Below, in pieces: positions 37,101 to 49,100 of a stretch of 64,000 bases of DNA; positions within the stretch are counted from its first letter, which is position 1, and each line of letters begins with the position of its first letter. Location of the stretch: NCBI RefSeq assembly GCF_040954645.1, contig NC_092807.1:55970739-56034738 (forward strand). The letters are read 5' to 3'. The stretch is from Diabrotica undecimpunctata (lineage: Eukaryota; Arthropoda; Insecta; Coleoptera; Chrysomelidae). Under the pieces are notes generated by a model, which did not search any database, was not told where the DNA came from, and was given only the letters and a program-made list of their open reading frames with translations. A program made the position numbers and the translations under genes.

Positions 37101-40100
37101 CTATACACAGCATACAATGAACCCGAGATCATAACATCCATACAGATCGGACATATGCGCTGGATAGGCCATGTTTAAGGAATGTTGGAGACTGAAACAC
37201 CAAAACATATTATGAGGCAAACACCAGTAGGAAGAAGGTCAAAGGGAAGACCCAAACTTAGATACATGGAACAAGTGGAACAAGATCTGAAAACACTTAA
37301 GATTACCAACTGGAAAAACAAAGCAAGGAACAGAACAGAATGGCTGAAAATCCTAGAACAATCCAGGACCCAGAAAGGGTTGTCGAGCTACTGATGATGA
37401 TGATAGGTTGGTTTGTTCTATTACCAACTCAATGAAATTATCATCAACTAAAAACGAAATATTGCAAACACATCTGCATTTTGTGGAATGTTTTCAGTAT
37501 GTATATAATTTTCTGAGGTACTAAAAATTTGACGATCTAACGGCTGAATGTCGTAATTCCATCCATTTTTCTCATCATGTTGTTTCATTTGACGCTGGAT
37601 AGTTGAACGTTCATGCTGAACGTTCATGTTTTCATTCATTACCTGATTATGTCGTAGACTTAAACGGTCAGGTGGCAAATCGTCATGAATAAAATCAAAA
37701 TCACTACGGTCGCCGGTTACATTTTCTTCATCCGACGAATTTGACTGACTATGATTGTTCGTTATCACTCTCTTCTAACATTCACCATAACTCTTCTTCC
37801 GTATAGCCTCGTCTTTTACTCGTATAAAACACGGCTGTTTTGATTTGATTTTCGAATAATATCATAAACGTCATTTGTCAATTAAGTAGCTAATTTCACG
37901 TATTTTGTTGTCTTAGAACATAAAAAAGACCTAAGTTTATCGTAATTAATGACTTGTCTATGACATTTCTTATTCGATACACGGAAAAAACTGATAAAAT
38001 GAGGAAAGTACGTATATACCACATTATGGTCTATGGACTGACCAGACAACTTTTGGTCATATTTGTTCTATAGAGTCCATAGTCCATATGTCCACATTAT
38101 TTATTAATTTATAGTCAGAAAATATCAATTTTTACAAAAACATAACTGACTTATAAACAATTTCCACTATAAAACCTGGACAGTGAACCTGTTACTTTTA
38201 TAATTGTTTTGCAATTTTGTATGATTATTGCTTTCAGTATATTCCTAGCATTCTTCTTATTTTTCTCTTAACTCCTTATACTCCTAGGGTCTAGTATATC
38301 AGCACTTTTAAAAACATTTAATTTAATTACATTCAGAATTTTTAAAATGATAATCATTTTAAATATAATGTGAAGATTTATAGTAAAATATTTTATAACG
38401 AATGTTCTTTATGAATTTGTAGGTACAACGACATATTAATTAAAAAGTTTAAGGACGACCCAAATGTTTTAGAATTAGCTAAATATTTTGTAGACTGGTG
38501 TCACAAACTTAGCACGTGTCTTGAGTCTTCGAAAACGTGGTACGATCTGTCAGTTCATGGATCCGCAGTAGCTTTTGTACGAAGCGAGGGAGATCAACTA
38601 TTAAATTGGAAAGATAAGGGATACAAGACTATTCTCGATGTTCTAATGGTAAATATAAATAAAATATATTTAAGCTATAATAGTTAAATTATAAGGAAAA
38701 TCTAGAGCAAAAAGTTATTCCGTTCAATTTGGTTATTCGGAGAAAACAAAGTATTTTAAATAACAAAACTTAACCCAAAGTTATCATATCTATTAAACGA
38801 GCATGTTCTCGATATACTCTTTGATAACAATTACTTTCTAGTTCTGATTTTTAATAGCGAAAATAAATCTAGCAATTATCATGTACCAAAAGGGCGAATC
38901 GCTAATGCAGATTGGATTGGCTTCTGCTCGTATCTGGAAACAACATATACTTCTGCCTCTTTTTGATGAAGTAGATGAATCTCTGAAAATTATTATCCAC
39001 TACATTATCTCTGCAGCTGAACTACATATTGACAAAATATCTAAAACCTATACACGGAAGAAAGTACTATGGTGGAGTAAGGATTTTGAACACGCAGTTC
39101 GTCAATGCAAAGAAGTATTAAGCAGATACTGAAGAACTCGAAATAACGAAGATTTTGTGCAATTTAAAGAACTGAAGGTCAGAGCAAATTACTTGCTAAA
39201 GAAAACAAGAAAATTTCATGGAGAGAATACACTTCGTCACTAAAATCCAACACCCCTTCTGCCCAAGTATGGACGAAAATACGACAAATGCAGAGCCGTA
39301 AGAATAAGTTTCGGTATTTAAAGTATAAGTTATCAAAACAACGTTATCAATGACAACAAATTGCCAATTTACTAGCTGATACGTTTGAATAAAAAAGACT
39401 CACCTAATATATCATTAAGCACATTAACTGGAAAGTTCTCCTCAATAACATATGTACAAGAAATCGATCTTATTAGCACACCATTTACCTTAGAGGAACT
39501 ACTGATGGCACTCGATTTATGAAAAATCGCAGCCTCTGGCCCAGATGACATTCCTTTCATATTCTTAAAGAAATTATCGACTCCTTGCATTATTATTTTA
39601 TTAAAATTTTACAACGGTATTTGATACAGTTATAATTTTCTAAGCGATTGCTAAAATCATATATTCTACAAATCAAGAAAGTTTATAACTAAACACAAAG
39701 TTCAAATCTAATTCATATAGGCCAATATGGCGGACGTGCACCATGTAAATTAATGGAGAAAATGGTAACCAGAAGATTGGTCTGGTTTTTGAAGGAAAAT
39801 AGAGTTATTTCACCGGCGCAATCCGGTTTTAGATCTCATCGTTCTACATCAGATAATTTTATAATTGTACAATCCCATATGTCCTCTTTGGCCTTTAATT
39901 AAGATTTATTTAATGTCTAAGGAGCCTATGACACTGTTTAAAAATCTGTATTACTCCAAAATCTTCAACAATGTGAATTTGGTGAAAACATATACTACTT
40001 TGTGCAGAATTGTTTAGATAATAGAACTTTTAAAGTTATTTTAAACGGAAAGCTGTCATCTACTCGTATTCAACATACTGAAGTAACACATGGTTTTGTT

Positions 40101-43100
40101 ATAAGCACAACTTTGTTGTCAACAGTTTGACATTTAATGATGTAGGCAAAAGTATTCATCTCCTAGTTACATACGCATTATATGCTGATAACCTGGTATT
40201 TCTTTACAGAGGAAAGGATATCGAAACAGCCTGTCGACTAATGCAAATAGCCATTCATAATATAGAAAGGTGGTTGAGGCATATTGGGCTTTCCTTCTTA
40301 TCTCAAAAAACTAAAAACATGAAATTTAGCAGAAAAATGACAAAAGATAATTTAACTTTGACATATAACGGAGTATTACTAGATGTTATTGATCATCATA
40401 AAGTCTTAGGACTGACCTTCGACTTTAGACTTACTTGAAATACACACATACAAAAAAAGAAAGTCAACTGCTTAAAAAATATTAATATTCTAAAAAGTAT
40501 ATTTCCAATGGGGAGCTGACAAACAGGTATTGCTCACAGTATACAGATCAATGATTCGCTCCAAAATAGACTACTGTAGTTTTGTCTATATGTCTGCCTC
40601 CAAGTCACATCTAAAAGCTCTTGACTCTGTGCACGATACGGGTCTTAGAATCTACATAGATGCCTTCAGATCTAGCCGAGCTCAAAGCGTCTACTGTGAA
40701 GCTAACAAACCGCCACTCTGGTTAAGAAGACAACATCTTCTTTTTTCATATACAGCTAGCTTATCAGCCAATCCACAAAATCCAGTCTACCACCTACTTA
40801 TTTAACCAAATCTCATTCATCATTCAAAAAAATCCCATTGGTAAATTTAATACATGACATATATAATACACTAACGGACCATGGTGTAATTGTCACTATT
40901 GTCTGGGTAACTTCATATGTAGGACTTGTAAAAAATGAGGCTGCAGATGTAGCCGCAAAAGAAGCTTCTACTTTGGATATAATGATAATTAAAAAATGTT
41001 GAAAAAGCGTATATATGCCAAATGGCAAGCTAATTGGAACACAACTTCGAGTCGCTTAGACGATATAAGTACAACCAGTTATACCTTCCTTAGAGCTAAC
41101 ACCTATGCCCAGAAGACAAAAGGTTATTCTAAGAAGATTGGCATGGGATTTCTCATGGCATCTACCGATCCACTTGCATGCGGCCATTGTAACAGTCCCT
41201 TAACCGTCAAGCATTTCCTTAAAGAATGTCCACATCTTTCTACTAAAAGAAAACAACACCAGTTGGGAGGTAATATACAAGAAATGTTGAATAAAATTGA
41301 GAAATATAAGAGACATTCAAGTGCTTTATAAACTCTGAATTGTAATTATGTATAACGGTTAAATTTGTAAAAAATAAGTATTGTGTATTTTGTATTGTCA
41401 AATGTCAAACTGTATTTTTTGTAATACCCTTATATTGTATTATACTGTCATCGTGTTAATGACCTCGTCGTCGAGACACCTTAATTCAAATAAAAGAAAA
41501 AAAATAATAACGAAACTATTTTTAACCATAAATATTGCACTGCTTTTTTAATCACGATAAGTCTAAGTATAACTCTCATACAATTTGTGATATTTACTTT
41601 ATTTATTAATTTATGGTTATCTTTAATATAACACGATTTAGTTAAAATCATATATGGATTGGCTTGTAAAAGATTAAATTATTTAATTAATTTTTAAAAA
41701 TCTTGCAAAAATGTGCAAAATTTAAAAAAAAGGTAAACGTGAAAACATAAAATAGAATAAATAAAAAAATATATTCCCAATTATACCTATCGATGTTTAT
41801 CAAGTATACAGGGTGGTCCTTAAGTAATTGTACAAACAGAAACTGTAGATTCTGCACTTTAAAATATTACGATTTAAGCCAATTTGCTTTAATAAAATGT
41901 TGATATTAAGAAAGATACAGGGTGTTAAAGTTAAAATTTACAGTTGGATGCTTTTGAGTAGGATAAATTATAATTTTACACCTACTTTAATGTAACTAAT
42001 AGAGGGCGCCACATATGCCACATGGGTGGCATAAATTTGCTCTTAACTTCTTTGCTCTTTAAGTTAGCTCTATTTGTGTTAAAAAATATTAAATACATTA
42101 TTTTTACAAAGAAAAGATATACGTGTTAGTAACCTGAAAATTCAACCGTCTTTTAGATAAATGCATTTTATAAGTCAGCTGCACAATAGTTATTAGTTTG
42201 ATATTTGTGCGGTAAAGCACTGACTACCTGTAGATAAACATAATTCATAGTTTATTGTCTTATTGGAGAAAAGATATTTTATCTTCTTTTTTAGGTGCCG
42301 TGTCCGTATTCAGACGTTGGCCGTCATCATGTTTACAATTTCCCTTTGCTATCGCTTCTTAAGTTTCTATAATGGCGTTATATTACTTTTTCTCTATTGT
42401 AAAATGCTAAAAACCCAAAATATGTAGTTTATGCAAGATGGTACACCACCACATTCTAGAGAGATGGCAGTTAGAACATACTTAAATACAACTTTTCTGA
42501 ACGTTGGATTGGTCGTGGTAGTCATATTCCTTGGCAATGTGGTGAGATATTAATATACTTATTTAATTCATAAAAAATCCGAAAAAAATACTTATTTTTC
42601 ATTACGTAAATTGTTTACCCTTTTTGATTAGAACAAACAGAAACTAGAGCACAGGTATTGAATAACATATATGTGTCCTGTTTCATAATACTTTTGCTAC
42701 AAATCTAACCCGAAAGACTCAGCATTTTTACAAAAACATCATCGTTGTCCTAATAACCGATATTGTTATAAATATAGTAAACACACGGGCAACTTAGTTC
42801 AGCATAATATTAGTTCGTTAGTCAATCATAATAGTCCATTTGTTCAAGATGTAATTATAGTTACTCGTAAGCTGTAACGTTAACAGTTGTAAATTTTTAT
42901 ACATAAATGTTTACAAACATGAAAGTTATAGTGAAAAATAAAATTTTTGCACTTTAACACCCTGTATCTTTCTTAATATCAACATTTTATTAAAGCAATT
43001 TGGAATTATTCGTAATATTTTAAAGTGTAAAATCTACTGTTTCTTTTTGTACAATTACTTAAGGACCACCCTGTATATCAACGTCTATGAATTGTTTAAA

Positions 43101-46100
43101 CAATCGGTCCAATTAGTAAGTAAAAATATCAAGGTTCTGAAACTACTTTCTGGTGGTATGTCTAATTTAAATATTATGTTTATATGGGATTAAGCCACAA
43201 TTATTGGTTGTAATGAAAATCACACTTTTGACTAAGTAGTGTTTGACGTTTCGACTTCTACTCCGGAAATCGTGTCAGTGTGACTTGTCGTCCTAGACTT
43301 TTATGCAGATACATATTTTTATGTTAATTTATATGCAAAATATATAAAAATTTTAGGATTTATAAACAAAACAGATGAAAACGTTTATATTTTAGGAGAA
43401 AATTCCAGATCCTGCGAAAACACTTCCAATTGAGGATAAAATTTTGCTCAATAAAGAAGTTAACAAAATAGTCTGGGATGAAAATACTTCTAATGAAAAT
43501 AAACACACGGTTTATTGCTCCGATGAAACCTCGTATACAGCGGATCATATATTAATCACGACATCCGTGGGAGTTTTGAAGAAATTCCACAAAAGTTGGT
43601 TCGTACCTGAACTTCCGCCCTATAAAGTTAATTGTATAGAGCATATTTCGTTAGGTGTTGTAAATAAAATTTTAATTAAATTCCCTACTAAATGGTAAGT
43701 AATTTCATAAAAATATGAATTTTAAACGAAATAATTTAAAACCGAAACCATTTTTACAGTTTAAAATTGCACGTAACAATATAATAAAGAAAATATAAGT
43801 TACTGTTCTTATTTAATACGGCTCTTGAATCATGAACTTAAGACAAGCACTTTTTTTTAAATATTTATTTTAATAACAACTTTCAAAAGCAGCAATCAAA
43901 GCACCACAATATATTGTTAAACGCAATTGAGGCAGCGCAGTGAAAAATTGTTACTTCACTATTTATTTAATATCAAACGCTATTTCTAATAGTAACTAAA
44001 GTCAAACACACAATAGTTTGATCGTATACCGTACACTATTATTTCACTCTAATAATGCATGTATATTTGATCTCGTTTCATCAGCCAGCTTCAAAATTCC
44101 ACTGCTACACTTAAACTTCTTCCTCGTGTCTCTAACTCCATCTTTCTTCCTCCGCTCTCATCTAGTGTTTATGTAGCATTCTTTAATCATCAGCCCATCA
44201 TGTAGGTGGTCGACTTACGCTTCTCTTGTCTTCTAAACATCTTCGTCCATTGCTTATCTCTCATTCTAGGTATTTGCCCTGCCCATCTCTATTTTAGTAT
44301 GGCTATCCTTTCAAGGACATCAGTCACCTTGGTTTTTTTCCTAGTCTCTTCGTTTTTTATTCTGTCTCTCAGATTTATTCGTAACATGAATCGCGCCATT
44401 CCTCTCTGTGCGACTATTAGTTTGTTTGCCGAGGCTTTGTTAGGGTAAGTATTTCTGCTCCGTATGTCAACACATGCTTTCCTCTTCAGGAATGTGGGTA
44501 GCTGAATTTTAACAGTTTCTCTCAATTTTTCGTTGCTGCCCACCCAAGACCAATTCTGCTCTTCAGTTCATTGGTCTGATTATCCCTACCAATCATAATT
44601 TTATGTCTTAGGTATATATATTTATCTATAAGGTCTTTTTCTTGTCTATCGATAATAATGTTCTGGTTGTACAAATCTGTCCGTTTTATTTTGGCAACCG
44701 TTTTCCATCCACTCCTGAATGTAGGTCTCTCCCAATTGTTTCAATCTTTCTCTATCTTGCACCAATCTAATCCACTGTTTGCCTGCCACTGCTCTTATGT
44801 CATCTACCCATCTTTTTTGAGGTCTTCTCATGCTTCTTGTTGTTATCCTTGGTCTCAATTCTAGAATTTTTGTTTTTAAGGTGTTTTAAACCTACATTTT
44901 CTATGACCATAACGAGATCCTGTACTATCTCTTTTGCCATTCCTAGATTCTCAGCTATTGTGACTATATCATTGGTAAAACGCAAATTGTTTAGATAGTC
45001 TTCATGTATTTTTATTCCCTTTTTTATCCAATCCAAATTCTTAAAAGCATGTAGCAACGTATGGAAAAGTTTAGGCGATGTTGGGTCTTCTTGTCTAACC
45101 TTCCGTTCTAATTTTATGCGATTGCTTCTTTTTAGGGTACCGGCCCATTCTGAAGGTTGGCGATCATTCTAGCTATGATTACTTTGTTGGTTGCTATACG
45201 GAATAGCTCTGTTAAAGTTTTTCTATACCATGCTCTCAGGTTATGAGGCCAGGACATTCTTCTTTGTCCTGTGGCCCCTCTTCAATAAATTTTACCTTGC
45301 AAAATGCATTGGAATAACTCATATCTGCCTTGATTTCTCATTATATGTCCTAAGTGCTGCAGCTTACGGCCCTTCGCGATGTTGACCAAATCCGCGGTTG
45401 TGTTTATCCTCCGTAGTACTTCTTCATTGGTGACTTTTTCTGTCCATGGTATCTTCAGGGTCCTTCTGTATAATCATAGCTCAAGAGCCTGAAGTTCTGA
45501 TAGAGTTTCCACCTTAAGTGTCCACGTTTCTACTTCGTACAGAAGCACTGAGCACACGTAACATTCAAGAAGCCTTATTTTTGTCTCTAGGTCATGGCTC
45601 TTGAACACAGAGCTCATAGTCAACAATGCACTTTTTGCCTTTCCGATGCGACATCTAATCTCTTGGGTATTGTCCCACGACGCATTGATTATAGTTTCCA
45701 AGTAGTTGTACTGTGAGACACGTTTAATTCTCATTTGGTTCACATACAGATTTGCTCCAGTTATGTTTTCCTTGCTGATGATCATTAGCTTGGTTTTGCT
45801 GGTATTTATATCCAGTCCATATCTTCTACTTGTCTCCGTTATTTTGTTCATTAAATTTGTATCATCTGCATAGCGCAGGTTACTGAGCTTGACTTCATTT
45901 ATTGAGATGCCTTCGTGAATATCTTTTAGAACCTCTTCATAAATATGCTCCGAGTACAGATTGAATATCAGTGGTCTGACTGACTTCATCGAAATGTAGA
46001 TATTTGTTTAGGCCTGACATCTCTATATTTCTGAAATAATACTTGCACGATAAATAAATCTTCCCTCGTAGCAACGGCGTTCACAGAATCAAACTGATTG

Positions 46101-49100
46101 GGCGCAATTTGTTCTTTGCATTTCCAGTAAATTCTTTTGTAAAAAACTTTTAAAAAGAGCTTTATCAGATGGCTCATTAGGCTTATGGTCCCATAGTCTT
46201 TACAAACTTTTACTCCTGTTTTTTTTGGGCAATGGTACGAACTCCGATTTAAGCCACTCTACTGGTATTTTTCCTGCCTTATATTTATTAAATATTTTAG
46301 TTAATATTTTTATTTGTTTTGCATCTAATAGCCTCAGAAATTTTGCAGAAATTTTATCCAGTCTTTCCATTCTTCATTTGTCTGACAGCTACCGTTACTT
46401 CTTCTGGTAGAATTTCGGGACCTGAATTTTTTTCAATGGTGGGTTCTTGTATTGCTCTAAGGTCGTGAAAAAGTTTCTCTAAGTATTCTTTTCATACTTT
46501 CTTTTTATCTTCTTTAGTTATGGGAAGATTGCCTTCATCATTTGTTATTTTTCCACTGTTTTCCAAACTTTTCAGCTATTTCCTTCAACTTTGATTAGAC
46601 ATTAAAGTTTCCATATCGATTCTAATATTCCTTTATTTCTTGAGATTATTCTATTTTTTATTTCTCTTTGGCTTCTTTTATCTTTCTTCTGACGATGGTA
46701 TGTATTCTATTATATTCCTGAAGATTTTCTGTGTATTTTCTCTGATTCATAAGTTCAAGTATTTCATCGGTCATTCAAGATTTCTGTTTCTCTGTATCTT
46801 TCTTCAGGCGTTGTTTTTTTTATTTCTTTCACTGTTTCTTGTATAATGGTCAGACCCTATAGTTCCTGTATTTCTGCATTTTAACACCTTTGTATTGAGG
46901 TTTTCACTCACCTTTAGTCGAACATTGGGATCTTTTAGTTTTCTAACATCATACTTCTTCATCGACTTACTTGTAACCTTCTTCATTCAGACTTTTAAAT
47001 TACCTATAACTGGTACATGATCAGAATTTATGTCTGCCCCGGGTATGTTTTGACATATGTACAGCTGTTCCTATAGCTCTTATTTACTAGCATGTAATCA
47101 ATCTTATTTCTTACAATCCCTCCCACAGAATCCTGTGGAGATTTCCGGGTGTAGAATTTCCTTGAATGTAGCTTGCGATTACTATTAGTATGCTATGCGA
47201 TTACTATTAGTATGCTATGCGATTACTATTAGTATGTAATTTGACAATGGTTGTTGCCTCTGTCTCTATATTTTATACCTACAATCGAGCCGAAACTTTT
47301 TAAGCGTGTGTATTATTTTGCTTAGCTCAACGGTGTCAAAGGCTTTGTAAAAATCAATAAATATAAGCACTAAAGGTTTACTGTATTCCACTGCTCTCTT
47401 TTTTAGGGTTCTTATGCTTTGTAGATTGTCATTAGTTCGGTAATTTTTTCTTAATCATGCCTGTTTTCTTGGTTGATAAGTCTTCAATTTTCTTTCCATT
47501 ATTTTAACTTTTATTTGCGTGAACAACTTATATGCTTTGTGTAATAGGTAATAGTATTATTTCCGTAAACAACTTATATGCTTTGTGTATAAGAATTATA
47601 TTAGCATTTTTCCTGTAAGTTGGAATATTGGTGTTGTGAAGGCAGACATTGAAAAGTAGTTTAATCTTTTTTTTTTAATAATACATCTCGTCCAATTTTT
47701 AGTGCTTCTGACGCTCTTCCATCTTTACCCAAGATTAAATTTCTTACTTTTCTTCAGGGCCTTTTTGATTTCTGATTTTGTTATATTAGTCATTATTTCT
47801 GATTCATGGTTTAATATCCTAGTTTTTACTCTAATTGGAGCTTGTGTATTATCTTATTATCTTGACCTATATAGCTCTCTATAGAACTCTTAGACTATTG
47901 TTAACGTTTTATCTTTGTTTTTAGTTTCTTTGCCAGCTCTGTTTCTTAATTTGTTGATTTCTTTTTTTCACTTTCGCACGCTTCTGCTCAAAACTTGCAT
48001 GTCCTTATTTTGCTCTATTGCTTGTTTAGTTTTTTATATTTGTAGTCTCTTATATATCTTCTTGTTGTCTTTGTTATCGTCTTATTTATTTTTTTAACGC
48101 TACTTGGCTTATACTCTTATCTCGTTTCATCTGACGCCTTAGTTTTATAAGGGTTTTTGTTGGTTGACTTAGTTTTTCAACCTTTTTGTTTATTGGCACA
48201 TTATTTTATTAGTTTGAGCGTGATGCATTGTAATGACTATTTGTTTGTTTAATATATTGATGTTTGTTGTTGGTGTGCCATTAAATACAAAATCAATTTA
48301 TTTTTTGTACTCCTAAATATAACTTGGTTTTGTCGATTTCTTTTTCGCTCTCGTTTTCTTTTTCGGACGATATCATAATTTTCGCTCTTTGATTACCTAT
48401 GATCACTGCTTGTACTTAAATGGTTTAACATATTTATGGCTTTGAATAATTCTCTTTTATTTGTTAAGAAATAGTGAATTTCGTTCTTTGTGTTTCAATC
48501 AGGGCTTTTTCATGTACATTTGCTGTGATTTTGCTTTTTAAAGAAGCTGTTTATTTGATCGAGATTGTTTTTCAAAAGGAAAGTTTTTTTCGTCTGAATG
48601 TTTTGTACCATGTTGATCTTTATTACTATCTCTCAATACTTATGTTGATACTTAAGTTGACCACCCTTTTTGAGATTTGGTTCATTGACACAATTCTGTT
48701 GGCAAATCTTTTGTGAATAAAGAAACGGACGCTTTCCACTGTCAATTTCTCTTCTTCTTAATAGTACTATAAATGACCTGATTGGAATGTGATAAGGCTC
48801 TGTTTCTTTCTTCTAACTTTACAATAGCCCAATTAATTTTTAAGGGTTCTTTCTTCATTTCTTTAAGTATTCCCTAGGTATAGAGTCACCGATCATTATA
48901 TGTGACGATGTGGAGGTTTACGTTTGAACGCACTCTGAGGTCTACAGTGCTCGGGTTTTTATTATTTAATTACCGGGCTTGCTTTGCATGGTGATTATTC
49001 ATATTTATTCCCACGAGGAGCTGAGGACCGTTGGTCGGTTTCTTTAGAGCCTCGCGTACAGGAACAAGGCTGAAATTTAATGGGATTTTGCCCAGTGTCT

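Larger units (their letters stand above)
41809..43073 (+). mobile_element. Mariner-superfamily element M2, non-autonomous, about 125-bp inverted repeats
   Basis: Left end CAGGGTGGTCCTTAAGTAAT (from 41809) and right end ATTACTTAAGGACCACCCTG (to 43073) are exact inverted copies. The match continues inward about 125 bases to a second internal CAGGGTGTTAAAG motif. TATA flanks both ends. The interior (1 kb) keeps only a piece of transposase (42425-42540) and an inserted retrotransposon tail (about 42284-42372), so it moved, if recently, only with help from elsewhere. Confidence 0.88.
44090..48960 (-). pseudogene. RTE-type non-LTR retrotransposon A, interrupted by a second retrotransposon
   Basis: Minus strand. 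From the 5' side: an endonuclease C-terminus near 48500-48410 (EIHYFLTNKRELFKAINML, TSSDHR), the linker MTNITKSEIKKALKKSKKF (47780), ERKLKTYQPRKQA and PLVLIFIDFYKAFDTVELSK (47340), then a break at 47171-47235, where another element of 2.05 kb sits. The reading resumes at 45119 with RIKLERKVRQEDPTSPKLF, LRFTNDIVTIAENL (catalytic ADD changed to TND), DLIDKYIYLRHKIMIGRDNQ (44600), ANKLIVAQRGMARFMLRINL (44400) and WRWAGQIPRMRDKQWTKMF (44260). Heavily decayed. A C-terminal-type segment at 44690-44858 is out of order. Intron 4, antisense to the host. Confidence 0.78.

Noticed and set aside
37980..38110. Imperfect palindrome with GTCTATGGACT and AGTCCATAG
   Set aside because: Short arms with poor extension and no target duplication. 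Not enough to call a mobile element or PB3 terminus.
43357..43395. Alternative upstream acceptor for amine oxidase exon 4
   Set aside because: Using AG at 43356 places an in-frame TAA three codons later given the phase 0 entry from exon 3, whereas the acceptor at 43395 keeps the frame.
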